DNA of 64,000 nt from NCBI GenBank assembly GCA_964251385.1, contig CAXUJK010000001.1, positions 310,001 to 374,000 on the forward strand, read 5' to 3'. The notes under the pieces were generated by a model that was not told where the DNA came from, ran no database searches, and saw nothing but the letters and a program-made list of their open reading frames with translations. The DNA is from CADCVW01 sp964251385. GTDB lineage: Bacteria > Pseudomonadota > Alphaproteobacteria > Sphingomonadales > Sphingomonadaceae. Below are positions 53,286 to 62,686 of the stretch, one piece after another. A program made the position numbers and the translations under genes. How positions within the stretch are numbered: the first letter of the stretch is position 1; each line of letters begins with the position of its first letter.

Positions 53286-54428
53286 ATGGCCGACCATGCT
53301 CGGGACGCGGCTTCGCTGGCTCTGCCCGGCTACGTTCAGGCCGACGTCAAGGCCGCGCTGCTTTCCGCCGGTGCGTCCGGCACGATCTACGCGCTGGTCA
53401 TGCCCGAGTCTGAAGCCGCGCTGCAACGCGTGGTCGACGGATGTGACAAGGACGCGCTTGCCGGCGACGCAGTGGCGTTGCTCGACGAGGCGCGTCGGCG
53501 CGAATGGCTTAGTCGCTTCCACGAACCCTGGACGCAGAAGCAGGACGACGCGCATGTCGCGTACCTGGACGGATGGCTGGACTGGGCCGCTCCCGTCGTT
53601 ACCGTCGACGCCACCGCGTTTCCGCATCGTTACCCCACCGCGGGCGCGAGCGAGGGTATCTTCAAGCTGATGGCGGAGTACGGCGCGCGCGAAGGCGCGC
53701 CGACGATCCATGTCTTTGAAGGCGAGTATGAAGGGTTCGCCGCGCTCGCCGCGTCGCTATCGATCCCGGTCGTGCGCCACCGCCGCGATCGCTGGCGGGA
53801 CGCGGTCGGCGCGATCGACGCGCAAGGTCAGTTCTGGATCAGCCAGCCGTCCGCTATCGACGGCGGTGTATGGGCGGAGTTCGGCGCGTTCCTCGCCGCG
53901 ATTGCCGACGCACGGCCCGACGTCTCCATCGTGCCGGACCTGAGCTACGTTGGAGCCGTCGCCCACGAACACACGATCCCGCTCCACTTCGCCAACGTGC
54001 CCGCGTTCGTGGTCAGCCACAGCAAGCCGTTCGGCGGCTACTATCATCGTGTCGGCGGCGTCTTCGCCCGCGACATGCGGCCTTCGCTGTTCGGCAACCG
54101 CTGGTTCAAGAACCTGACGTCACTCGCGTGGGGCGTGGAGATGATGCGCCGCCACGACGTGTTCGCCCTGCCTCGCCGCTACGCGGACGTGCAGGCCGCG
54201 GCCGCACGCGACGTGGGCGAGCGGCTTGGCGTGGACCTGCGCCCAGCCGACGTGTTCCTGCTGGGCGTCGCGCCTCCGCCCGCCGATGCTGTGCCCGCGG
54301 TGGCGAGCGCGATCCGCGGTGTGGGTGCCGATCGCGTGCTCCGGCTGTGCCTCACGCCCACGATGGCGGCGATGGCGCATCCGTCGTCCGCGCCGGGCAT
54401 GGCGCACCTGCTCAAGGGCGCTTCGTGA
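53286..54428 (+). CDS. PLP-dependent aminotransferase-fold enzyme, first gene of the NAD operon
   Basis: A 380-residue fold-type I PLP protein. RYPTAGASEGIFKLMAEYG is the cofactor phosphate-loop region, SIVPDLSYVGAVAHEHTIPL contains the Asp that pairs with the pyridine nitrogen, and VVSHSKPFGGYYHRVGGVFA carries the Schiff-base Lys in S-H-S-K. DRVLRLCLTPTMA supplies the usual substrate-carboxylate Arg. I cannot assign it to a named aminotransferase, decarboxylase or lyase. ATG 53286 follows an AAGGGGGAG ribosome binding site. The stop overlaps the next start (GTGA), coupling it to the HEIYH protein. It is the promoter-proximal gene of a six-gene unit whose last four make NAD+. Confidence 0.75.
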   Translation: MADHARDAASLALPGYVQADVKAALLSAGASGTIYALVMPESEAALQRVVDGCDKDALAGDAVALLDEARRREWLSRFHEPWTQKQDDAHVAYLDGWLDWAAPVVTVDATAFPHRYPTAGASEGIFKLMAEYGAREGAPTIHVFEGEYEGFAALAASLSIPVVRHRRDRWRDAVGAIDAQGQFWISQPSAIDGGVWAEFGAFLAAIADARPDVSIVPDLSYVGAVAHEHTIPLHFANVPAFVVSHSKPFGGYYHRVGGVFARDMRPSLFGNRWFKNLTSLAWGVEMMRRHDVFALPRRYADVQAAAARDVGERLGVDLRPADVFLLGVAPPPADAVPAVASAIRGVGADRVLRLCLTPTMAAMAHPSSAPGMAHLLKGAS

Positions 54429-55330
54429 AAGCCGACGGCATCGCGCTGCTGTGCGAGCGCGCGGATATCCACGATTACGTCGCGGCTTTGTGGAGCAACG
54501 GCCCGATCAAGCGCTCGCATGCTGGCGGAGGCCTCGTCCACCGCATCGTCGACCGCTTCGCGAACACGCCGAAAATCTTCTTCGAGGCGTCGGACCTGCA
54601 CGACGAATGGACGCACTTCTCGCCGTGGTGGGGTGCTATCCTGCTGTGCGAATACGACAACCCGGCGGTGCGCGACCTGCGCTACCTGCACGAGATCTAC
54701 CACGCCGCGACCATGCCGTACGTGTCCGGCATGAACCGGGCCACCATGGCCGCCCGCAATTTTCAGAACGAGCGGGAGGCGAGCACGTTCACGGAAATCG
54801 CGATCTACCTGGAACTGCCCGACCTGCGCGCGACCACCTTCGCGCACCCGATCTTCGCCGATCGCGTCGTGTTTCCAGGCGGCGACCTGACCAGGCCCGA
54901 TGCGGCGATGATCGGACGGTGGCGCGACGATCGGCAGGCGGTGTTTCAGGAGCTCATGTTCGCCAGATTGGGCGCTGTGCTCGCGGACGCGGGCGAGATC
55001 GATGTCGACGACCCGCAAATCGTGTGGCTGCGTCGCTACGCCGAGCAAGGCGACGCGTGGGTGAACGTCTGGTCGGACCGGCACCGGCTGGTCGACGACG
55101 CGATGATCGCGTTGCGCGAAAACTGCGCGCGGGTCGGGCGGAGAGACGCGGGGCACATGCACCTCGACTGGATGCTGTCGCCCGCGATCGCGGACGGCAC
55201 GAACATTCCCTTCCACCGCGAGGCGGTCGCGTTCCGCCGCACCTTCGACGAGCTCGTTGCCGCCTACGACCGCGCCATGGCGGCCACCGACCAAGTCGCG
55301 GTCAAGCACCGGACCGCGCTAACGGATTGA
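54425..55330 (+). CDS. Unknown protein with HEIYH motif in the NAD operon
   Basis: A 301-residue soluble protein with no family I recognise. Residues 86-95 (RYLHEIYHAA) contain H-E-I-Y-H (89-93), the H-E-x-x-H pattern of zinc metallohydrolases, though it also occurs by chance. Downstream MAARNFQNEREASTFTEIAI has several Glu that could complete a metal site. The N-terminal part (IALLCERADIHDYVAALWSN, SHAGGGLVHRIVDRFANTPK) and GHMHLDWMLSPAIADGTNIP look conserved in style, rich in His, Trp and Asp. The GTG start overlaps the PLP gene's stop, implying a stoichiometric partner. Codon use is host-like. Confidence 0.65.
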   Translation: MKADGIALLCERADIHDYVAALWSNGPIKRSHAGGGLVHRIVDRFANTPKIFFEASDLHDEWTHFSPWWGAILLCEYDNPAVRDLRYLHEIYHAATMPYVSGMNRATMAARNFQNEREASTFTEIAIYLELPDLRATTFAHPIFADRVVFPGGDLTRPDAAMIGRWRDDRQAVFQELMFARLGAVLADAGEIDVDDPQIVWLRRYAEQGDAWVNVWSDRHRLVDDAMIALRENCARVGRRDAGHMHLDWMLSPAIADGTNIPFHREAVAFRRTFDELVAAYDRAMAATDQVAVKHRTALTD

Positions 55331-55415
55331 TAAGGGACGGCGGACTAGCTAATGTCCGCATCGACGCACAGGGAATCGATCCCGCCGCGTCTTACGACCT
55401 GGAGGGTCGATACAT

Positions 55416-56573
55416 ATGCGACAGACGCTCACCCGCACGGATGCGTTCGCGTTCGATTACGGCCTGTACAACGGTCGTTTCCAGATCGTCACCGAAGCGC
55501 ACCTCCACACCGCCCGCCAGATGACCGCGCGCGCGCGCCGCGGCATCATCAACATCGGGTCGATCGACCGCTCGCGCGACACGCGCAACCCATTCACCTT
55601 CGACGAGCGCCGGCATATGTGGGACGCCGCGCTCGGCCCCGATCACGACGTCGTCATCATCGGCCAGCAGGACCGCGGCAACGGGCCCAAATGGGCGTCC
55701 GAAGTCCAGGCCAAGGTCGAGGCGATCATCGCGGCGGACGGCGTGGTCGATCCCGAAGTCATGATCATCGGCCACCGCAAGGACACGACGTCCGACTACC
55801 TCTACGACTTCCCGCTCTACCAGCTGGAGGAAGTCCGCAACGTCGGCGACAACCTGTCCGCGTCGACGATCCGCGCGGAAATGTTTCGGGTCGGCGGCAC
55901 GGCGCACGCCGACGCGTGGTTCGCGACGCTCGCCGGGCGCGTGCCCGATCCCGTCGTCGCGATCCTGCGCGGCTTCATGGACACGGACGCGTTCGCCGAC
56001 CTCGTCGTCGAGCACGAGCGCGTCGAGGCGATGGCCGCGCAGTGGAAAGTCCGCGAGACCCCGGATGGTCCGGGCGCCCCCTACCCCGTGCTGTTCAACA
56101 CGTCGGACGCGTTCATCACGCAGGGCAATTCGATGCTGCTCGTCAAGCGCCGCGGCTACCCCGGCAAGGGTTTGTGGGCGCTGCCCGGCGGGTTCGTCAA
56201 CGAACGCGAGCGCGTGCTGGACGCCGCGATCCGGGAGACGTTCGAGGAGACGAAGTTGAACGTGTCCGACCTGACCTTACGGAAATCGCTGGTGGACGAT
56301 TTCTACGAGGACGAGCCGTGGCGATCGACACGGGGGCGGACGATCACGTTCGTGCACATGTTCCAGCTCAAGCCGACGCCAACGGGACGCACGTCAGCCG
56401 AGCGGCGGGCGTCCGTAAGCCTGCCGCGGGTGCGGGGGACGGACGATGCGGAGATCGCGCGCTGGTTCACGTTCGACCAGGTCGCCGTCATGCGCGATCG
56501 CCTGTTCGAGGACCACGCGATCCTGATCGAGAAGGCGCTGGCCCGGATGGGGCGGATCAAGCGCAGCCGTTGA
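55416..56573 (+). CDS. Bifunctional nicotinamide-nucleotide adenylyltransferase / Nudix hydrolase
   Basis: A 385-residue fusion resembling cyanobacterial Slr0787 and phage NatV. The N-terminal domain has FDYGLYNGRFQIVTEAHLHT, the G-R-F-Q motif of NadM-type adenylyltransferases, with H-x-H in place of the usual H-x-G-H, and DNLSASTIRAEMF as the second nucleotide motif. The C-terminal half (from about 215) is a Nudix domain with box GGFVNERERVLDAAIRETFE followed by ETKL. The first domain would adenylate NMN or NaMN; the second typically hydrolyses ADP-ribose. A GGAGGG ribosome binding site precedes ATG 55416. It is the middle gene of the NAD operon. Confidence 0.9.
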   Translation: MRQTLTRTDAFAFDYGLYNGRFQIVTEAHLHTARQMTARARRGIINIGSIDRSRDTRNPFTFDERRHMWDAALGPDHDVVIIGQQDRGNGPKWASEVQAKVEAIIAADGVVDPEVMIIGHRKDTTSDYLYDFPLYQLEEVRNVGDNLSASTIRAEMFRVGGTAHADAWFATLAGRVPDPVVAILRGFMDTDAFADLVVEHERVEAMAAQWKVRETPDGPGAPYPVLFNTSDAFITQGNSMLLVKRRGYPGKGLWALPGGFVNERERVLDAAIRETFEETKLNVSDLTLRKSLVDDFYEDEPWRSTRGRTITFVHMFQLKPTPTGRTSAERRASVSLPRVRGTDDAEIARWFTFDQVAVMRDRLFEDHAILIEKALARMGRIKRSR

Positions 56574-56587
56574 ACGGGAGGGACAAG

Positions 56588-57922
56588 ATGGACTTGGCCG
56601 CACGCGCCCATGCGCGCAACTATCGCATGGACCCGATCGTCGACACCCGCGCCGATACGGATTTTTACAAGGTTTCGATGGGTCAGGTCATCGATGCCAA
56701 ACACCCGATGACCAGCGTCGCCTTTGAACTGACCAACCGAACGCGAGACGTCCGGGTCGCGGATCTCGTGACGATCGAAGAAATGCGCGAGCAGCTCGAC
56801 CACGTCCAGGCGCTGCGCTGGTCGCGGAGTGAACTGATCAACATCGCTGGGCAGAGTTACGCGGGCGTCGCGAACATGTTTTCGCCTGGCTACATCCGCG
56901 CCATGGGGTTGTCGCGGCTGCCCGACTACGACCTGTCCGTCGACGCCGAGGCCGGACAGTTCGTGTTCCGCAGCGAAGGCCGATGGCTCGACGTCAAGGA
57001 TTGGGAAGTCCACCTGCTCGCGGTCGTCAACGAGCTGCGCAACCGCGCGGTCATGCGTAGCATGTCGCGGTTCGCTTTGCAGATCATGTACGCGCGCGCC
57101 ATGACCAAGCTGTTCGCCAAGCTCGAGCGGCTGGCGCAGTATGACGACATCCTCATCTCCGATTTCGGCACCCGGCGGCGGCATTCGCTTAGCTGGCAGG
57201 AGTGGTGCGTGAGCACCGCGGTCGCCCTGCTCGGCAAGCGGTTCCTCGGCACGTCCAACGTCCATCTGGCGCGCAAGCTCGACCTGGAGCCGGTTGGCAC
57301 CAATGCGCACGAGCTGCCGATGGTCTACGCCGCGCTGGCCGCGAACGACGGCGACGATGCGCTGCGTGCGAGCCAGTACGAAGTGCTGCACGACTGGATG
57401 AGCGTGTACGGCGACAACCTGCGCATCTTCCTCCCCGACACGTTCGGCACAACGCAGTTTTTGGCGGGCGCGCCCGATTGGGTGTCGTGGTGGAACGGGT
57501 TCCGCATCGACTCCAAGGACGCGTTCGTGGCGGGCGAGGAGGCGATCGCGTTCTGGAACGGGGGTTCGGACGCGACCACAAAGCTCGCGGTGTTCGCGGA
57601 TGGGATGGACGTCGCGATCCCCGGCCACGAAGCCAACGGCACCGACATCGTCGCGGTACACGAGCATTTCCGCGGCCGGATACGCGACACGTACGGATGG
57701 GGCACGATGTTCACCAACGACTTCATCGGCTGCCCGGTCGGCGATCCACTAGCACTCAAGCCGATCAGCATCGTGTGCAAGGTCGCGTCCGCCGACGGAC
57801 GCGCGGCGGTCAAGCTGTCCGACAATTACGAGAAAGCGCGCAGTCCCGACGCGGGCGAGTTGACGCGATATCGCGACGTGTTCGGCGACGCAGGCATGAC
57901 CAACGCGCCCGTGCGGGTCTGA
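56588..57922 (+). CDS. pncB: Nicotinate phosphoribosyltransferase
   Basis: A 444-residue NAPRTase. DTRADTDFYKVSMGQVIDAK and VAFELTNRTRDVRVADLV form the N-terminal domain; LISDFGTRRRHSLSWQEWCV holds the active-site region with the catalytic His downstream of GTRRR; LGTSNVHLARKLDLEPVGTN then AHELPMVY and IFLPDTFGTTQFL complete the PRPP/nicotinate site. It makes nicotinate mononucleotide from nicotinate and PRPP. ATG 56588 follows GGGAGGGA. The gene sits 14 bases after the adenylyltransferase gene and 15 before pncA. Confidence 0.93.
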   Translation: MDLAARAHARNYRMDPIVDTRADTDFYKVSMGQVIDAKHPMTSVAFELTNRTRDVRVADLVTIEEMREQLDHVQALRWSRSELINIAGQSYAGVANMFSPGYIRAMGLSRLPDYDLSVDAEAGQFVFRSEGRWLDVKDWEVHLLAVVNELRNRAVMRSMSRFALQIMYARAMTKLFAKLERLAQYDDILISDFGTRRRHSLSWQEWCVSTAVALLGKRFLGTSNVHLARKLDLEPVGTNAHELPMVYAALAANDGDDALRASQYEVLHDWMSVYGDNLRIFLPDTFGTTQFLAGAPDWVSWWNGFRIDSKDAFVAGEEAIAFWNGGSDATTKLAVFADGMDVAIPGHEANGTDIVAVHEHFRGRIRDTYGWGTMFTNDFIGCPVGDPLALKPISIVCKVASADGRAAVKLSDNYEKARSPDAGELTRYRDVFGDAGMTNAPVRV

Positions 57923-57937
57923 ACTATGGAGAATGAC

Positions 57938-58540
57938 ATGATCAACCCCAACGTCCTGATCGTCGCGGTCGACACTGAAAACGACTTCATGCGCGCCGAC
58001 GGTCTGTTGTCCGTGCCGGGCGCGGAGGCGCTGATCGGACCGATGCGCGACTATGTCGCCGCGCTCGATCCGGCCGAAGTCGCCGCTTTTCTGGCCACGT
58101 TCGACCTGCACGACGCGGCCACGTTCTTCGGCAGCCCCGAGAACGTAGGCGACCCGGCGAATGGCATTCCCGGCTTTCCGCTGCACTGCGAGATCGGAAC
58201 CGCGGGTGCTGAAAACGTGCTCGACCTGAGCGTCCCCGATCGCAACGGCATCCCGAGGTACCGCCTCGAAAAAGGCGTGTTCGACATGTGGCAGGAAGAC
58301 GATGTCCACGTCTCGGGCGAACCCCGCGAAGCCTTCTTCGAGCGGCTGCGCGATCAAGGCGTCGACACGGTCCGCGTGTTCGGAGTCGCCGCCGACTTCT
58401 GCGTCATGTGGGCGATCCGCGGATTTCTCGAACGCGGCTTCCGCGTCGAGGTCGTCGAGCGCCTGACGGCGGGTATCGCGCGCGACATGGCGCAAACCGT
58501 CGCCGACGAGTTCCCCGGACGGGTGGCGCTCGCGTCATGA
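57938..58540 (+). CDS. pncA: Nicotinamidase (isochorismatase-fold)
   Basis: A 200-residue nicotinamidase. LIVAVDTENDFMRADGLLSV carries the catalytic Asp, FDLHDAATFFGSPEN and GFPLHCEIGTAG the metal-binding Asp/His set, YRLEKGVFDMW the Lys, and VFGVAADFCVMWAIRGFLER the nucleophilic Cys. It converts nicotinamide to nicotinate, feeding pncB. ATG 57938 is chosen because GGAG (57928-57931) lies just upstream; the ATG at 57926 lacks a ribosome binding site. The stop overlaps the nadE start (ATGA). Confidence 0.92.
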   Translation: MINPNVLIVAVDTENDFMRADGLLSVPGAEALIGPMRDYVAALDPAEVAAFLATFDLHDAATFFGSPENVGDPANGIPGFPLHCEIGTAGAENVLDLSVPDRNGIPRYRLEKGVFDMWQEDDVHVSGEPREAFFERLRDQGVDTVRVFGVAADFCVMWAIRGFLERGFRVEVVERLTAGIARDMAQTVADEFPGRVALAS

Positions 58541-60324
58541 TCCGCGTCGCGCTCGCCACGATCAACCCCACGGTGGGCGCGCTCGCGGCCAACGCCGGAC
58601 TGATCCTCGATGCGTGGCGGCGCGGGCGCGGGCACGCGGCGGACATCGTCGTCACGCCCGAGATGGGCCTGACCGGCTACCCGCTGCAGGATCTGACGCA
58701 ACACCGCGACTTTCTCGCGGACGTTGCCCAAGCGCGCGACGCGCTCATCGCGGCGATCGCAAACGAAGGCGACGGTCCCGCGCTCGTGTTCGGACATCCG
58801 ACCGACACGGCCCGGGAGGACGGCAATCGCATCCTCGTCCACAACTCGGCGACGCTGTTCGATCCCGCGACGGGCGATACCCACCTCGTCCACAAGCGCG
58901 AGTTGCCGAACTACGGCGTGTTCGACGAAAAGCGGAACTATCTGGAAGGCCCCGCCCCGCACGCCATCCCGTTCCGCGGTCGCAAGCTCGGCGTCATGAT
59001 CTGCGAGGACGGCTGGTCGGCGCACGTCGCGGGCGCGCTCGCCGCCGACGGCGCGGAGCTGCTGCTGTGGATCAACGGCAGTCCGTACGCGCAGGGCAAG
59101 AACGTCGTGCGAAGATGCCACGCCGCGAACCGCGTGGCCGAGACGGGGTTGCCGGTCGCCTACGTCAATCTGGTCGGCGGACAGGACGAACTCGTCTTCG
59201 ACGGCGACACGTTCGTCGGCGACGGCGCGACGTTCGTGGAGAACGACCTATTCGCGGTCGGGACGCTCACGCATGATTTCGAACTCGGTCGCGCTGCGTC
59301 GACCGGCCCTTGGGCGGAAGTTGCGGAAACCGGGTCCGGCGAGACGTACCGCGCCGTCGTCCTGGCCTTGCGCGACTACGCGGCCAAGCAGGGCTTCGCC
59401 TCGATCGCGATCGCCAAGTCGGGCGGTCTGGACAGCGCGATCGCGGCCAGCATCGCGGTCGACGCGCTCGGCTCGCAAGCGGTGCATCTGGTGCGCCTGC
59501 CGAGCGACGTGTCGTCCTCGCACTCGCTGTCTGACGCGGCCGAGTGCGCGCGCCTGCTCGGGTGCCACATGCGGACGTTCGCGATCGGGCCGGTGGTGGA
59601 GGCGGTGCACGGGCTGTTCACCGGCACCACGTACGACACGCCCCGCCCCGCCTTGGCTCTGGATCATGCGCAGGGCCTGACCGCCGAGAACATTCAGCCG
59701 CGCGTTCGCGGCATGGTCATGATGGCGATATCGAACAACGAAGGCCATCTGGTCGTGACGACGGGCAACAAGTCCGAAGTCGCGGTCGGCTACACCACGA
59801 TCTACGGCGACATGGTCGGCGGGTTCAACGTGTTGAAGGACCTGTTCAAGACGGAGATTTCCGTGGCGGCCGGGCGGTACATGCCCGACGGCAGCACGCC
59901 CGCGACCGCCGCCGACGTCGCGGCGTTGTCGGCGCTTCATGGCCCGGGTCTGGTCCAGTGGCGCAACGCGCTGACCGCCGACGCGCTGACGAAGTACGGC
60001 CTGCGCGGTCCTGCCGGACGCACCGTTCCGCTGGCGATCGAGATCAAGGAACCTTCCGCCGAGCTCGCCGAGGGGCAGCGCGACGCGGACAGCCTGGGCG
60101 ACTATCCCGACCTCGACCGCGTGCTGGAGGCGCTGGTCGAACGCATGCACGGCGTACGTTCGATCGGCGGCGGCGAGGCAGCGACGGCCTACGCACGCCG
60201 CATCAACCGCCTGGTCGCCCGCGCGGAGTACAAGCGGCGGCAGGGCGCGCCGGGTCCCAAGGTCAGCGCGATGCATTTCGGCGGCGACCGGCGCATGCCG
60301 ATCACCAATGCCTGGCCAGGCTGA
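58537..60324 (+). CDS. nadE: Glutamine-dependent NAD+ synthetase
   Basis: A 595-residue NadE with an N-terminal nitrilase-type glutaminase domain and C-terminal synthetase domain. TPEMGLTGYPLQDLTQHRDF (Glu), LVHKRELPNYGVFDEKRNYL (Lys) and LGVMICEDGWSAHVAG (Cys) are the amidase triad. IAKSGGLDSAIAASIAVDAL is the ATP-pyrophosphatase P-loop, and VTTGNKSEVAVGYTTIYGDM is the NaAD site. It amidates nicotinate adenine dinucleotide to NAD+. It is the last gene of the operon and ends about ten bases before the convergent receptor pseudogene. Confidence 0.95.
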   Translation: MIRVALATINPTVGALAANAGLILDAWRRGRGHAADIVVTPEMGLTGYPLQDLTQHRDFLADVAQARDALIAAIANEGDGPALVFGHPTDTAREDGNRILVHNSATLFDPATGDTHLVHKRELPNYGVFDEKRNYLEGPAPHAIPFRGRKLGVMICEDGWSAHVAGALAADGAELLLWINGSPYAQGKNVVRRCHAANRVAETGLPVAYVNLVGGQDELVFDGDTFVGDGATFVENDLFAVGTLTHDFELGRAASTGPWAEVAETGSGETYRAVVLALRDYAAKQGFASIAIAKSGGLDSAIAASIAVDALGSQAVHLVRLPSDVSSSHSLSDAAECARLLGCHMRTFAIGPVVEAVHGLFTGTTYDTPRPALALDHAQGLTAENIQPRVRGMVMMAISNNEGHLVVTTGNKSEVAVGYTTIYGDMVGGFNVLKDLFKTEISVAAGRYMPDGSTPATAADVAALSALHGPGLVQWRNALTADALTKYGLRGPAGRTVPLAIEIKEPSAELAEGQRDADSLGDYPDLDRVLEALVERMHGVRSIGGGEAATAYARRINRLVARAEYKRRQGAPGPKVSAMHFGGDRRMPITNAWPG

Positions 60325-60333
60325 GCGGTACGC

Positions 60334-62479
60334 CTAGAAGTCGACGGACGCGGACAGCTTGAACGTACGGGGCGTGCCCTGCAGCAACGATGCTCCGAAA
60401 GCGTCGAACGACGAGGCCCAGTAGCGGCGGTTCGCCACGTTATCGACGTTGGCGCGCAGCGTCAGCGGGGTGTCGCCGACCAGCGCCACGTAGCGCGCGC
60501 CGATGTCGAACCGCCTCCAGTCCGGTATGGCGAGCGTGTTGGCCGCGTTTACCTGCTGCTTGCCGGTCTGCACGACGCGCCCGGTCAGCGTCGCGCCGAC
60601 GAGGAACGGCAGGTCCCACTCCGCGTTCGCGTTCGCCAGGTATTCGGGCACCCCGACCGCGCGGTTTCCGTCGTTCGCGCCGCCCGGCGTGCCGCGCAAT
60701 TCGGCATCGACGATCGATCCGCCCGCGATGATCCGCAGGCCGCGCACCGGTTCGCCGTCGACGCTGAGCTCGATGCCGCGGTTGCGTTGTTCACCGAACA
60801 CGCCGAAGCGGAGCAGCCCGCCGCCTTCCGCGACCGCGTACGCGCTCGGCTGCTTGGTCTGGTAGACGGCCAGACTCGCGTTGATGCGGCCGAGCGTCAG
60901 CTTGCGCCGATTTCGTACTGCACTGCCGTGAACGGGGCGAACACTTCGCCCGGATTGACGATCGTCGCGTCGACCGGCGCGGTCGGGCCCTGTTGCAGGC
61001 CTTCGATGCGGTTGGCGAAGAGGGATAGGCCCGCGGCCGGCTTGACGACGAGGCCGAACACGGGCGTGACCGCCTCCTCGTCATACTTGTTCGCCAGCGC
61101 GCCGCCGGAATATGAGTAGCTGCGCACAGTGATGCGCTGCAGCCGGACGCCTCCGGTGAACAGCACGCGTTCGCCCAGCGCGCTCAGCGTGTCGGATGCG
61201 AAGAAGCTGCCGAGCCGGGTGCGCGCGACCGGGAAAGGATCGTCCAGGTCGCCGCCGACGAAGGTCGAGGCCGGGATCGGCGCGTCGGGCGTGTCGTACA
61301 GGTTGGTCGCGAACCCCGCGAATCCGGGCCCGGCCAGGAAATCGAACGCGTTTCGGTTGACCTGCCGGATGGCCGACCCACCGATGTTGATCTCGTGCGA
61401 GACGGGTTCGGTGACCAGCCGCACGCGCGCGCCGACCTGCGCGGTCTCGTTGTTGTCGGTGCGCGGCACGAAGATGGCGTTGCCCGTGGCCGCGCCCGTC
61501 GCCGCATCCGTCACGGTGATGCCACCGTACAGGCCGCGCTCCGACCCGTCGCGCGCGCCGACGGCGGCGTAGACCGTGGCGGTCTCGGCGATGTCCCACT
61601 CCGCGCGCGCCGATCCGAACATGTCGCGCAACGTCGTGTAGGTATAGTCCTGCGCGTAGTTGGCTTCCGCGCGCGGAACGCGGGGGATGGCGTTCGCTGC
61701 GATCGTCACCTTGGGCCGTAGCCTGCGGACCTGGACACGCTGATAGGCGAGGTCGACCGACACCCGAACGGTCGCGCCGCGAAATCGAACGCGCCGGCCG
61801 CGACGGAGGAACTGCGGAACTCGTCGTCAATCGCGACATCCCCGCGACGTGCCGCACCGTTGACGCGCAAGCCGGAGCCCCCGAACCGACGCGACGCGTC
61901 GAAACTGCCGCCGACATGCGCGTCCGACGTGAAGTTCGCGGTGGCGCGCAGCAGCTCGCCCTCGCCCGCGCGTTTCGGGATCAGGTTGACGCTGCCCCCC
62001 AGCCCCGATCCGCCGGGTGCGGCGCCGTTGAGGAACGCGGTCGCTCCGTTCAGCACCTGCACCTGATCGTACAGCTCTGGCGCGACGAGCTGCCGCGGGG
62101 TGATGCCGTACAGTCCGTCATAGCCGACGTCGTCGCCGAACAGCGTGAAGCCGCGGATGACGAACTGTTCGGCGGCGTTCCCAAAGCCATAAGTGGTGCG
62201 GATCGAGGGGTCGTTCTCGAGCACCTGCCCCAGCGACTGCGGCTGCTGGTTCAGGATGAGGGTGGAGTCATAGCTCTTGATGGAGAACGGCACGTCTTCC
62301 GCCGCCTTTTCGCCCAGCACGCCCGCCTGTCCGGACCGCAGTACCTGCGTGCGGTTGGCGCGCTGCGCGGTGACGACGATGTCCTCCGCCGTCTGGTCGG
62401 CGACGACGTCCTGCGCGAACGCGGGCGAGGCGGCGAGCGCGAGCGCGATGAAGCCGAAAGTGCGAGGTCGTGCGTACAT
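60334..62479 (-). pseudogene. TonB-dependent siderophore receptor with two frameshifts
   Basis: Three frames read in order rebuild one siderophore receptor of about 710 residues. 62479-61782 starts MYARPRTFGFIALALAASPA and covers signal peptide, TonB box and plug (LGQVLENDPSIRTTYGFGNA, AEQFVIRGFTLFGDDVGYDG). It shifts near 61781 (FDF then, in the next frame, RGATVRVSVDLAYQRV) into 61780-60900, and again near 60902 (VQYEIGA then KLTLGRINASLAVYQT) into 60901-60334, ending FKLSASVDF. Each shift is explained by one missing base. Either the gene is inactive or the sequence has two errors. It belongs to a minus-strand unit with a PepSY gene and a small membrane protein. Confidence 0.83.
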
Positions 62480-62515
62480 GATATTCCCCCTTGGACGGTC
62501 ACGCCGTCGTGATCG

Positions 62516-62686
62516 TCATCCGTGGTGGGCCCGCGGGCGCATCGCCCACCCGACGGCGGCGACGGGTACGACAAGTCCGACCCAGGACAGCGCGTCGCGG
62601 AATCCGTCACCGGTTAGCGCGCTGACCAAGCCGATCGTGCTGACGACGGCAATTACCGTCGGCACGGCGAAGGTGGAGCGGATCAT
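62516..62686 (-). CDS. Small (56-residue) membrane protein of the siderophore locus
   Basis: Starting ATG 62686, MIRSTFAVPTVIAVVSTIGL then VSALTGDGFRDALSWVGLVV gives two transmembrane helices and a basic tail (MRPRAHHG). Its start overlaps the stop of the PepSY gene (ATGA). Small hydrophobic proteins of this kind often follow PepSY-TM genes in sphingomonad siderophore loci; function is unknown. The frame itself is intact. Confidence 0.65.
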   Translation of the reverse strand: MIRSTFAVPTVIAVVSTIGLVSALTGDGFRDALSWVGLVVPVAAVGWAMRPRAHHG

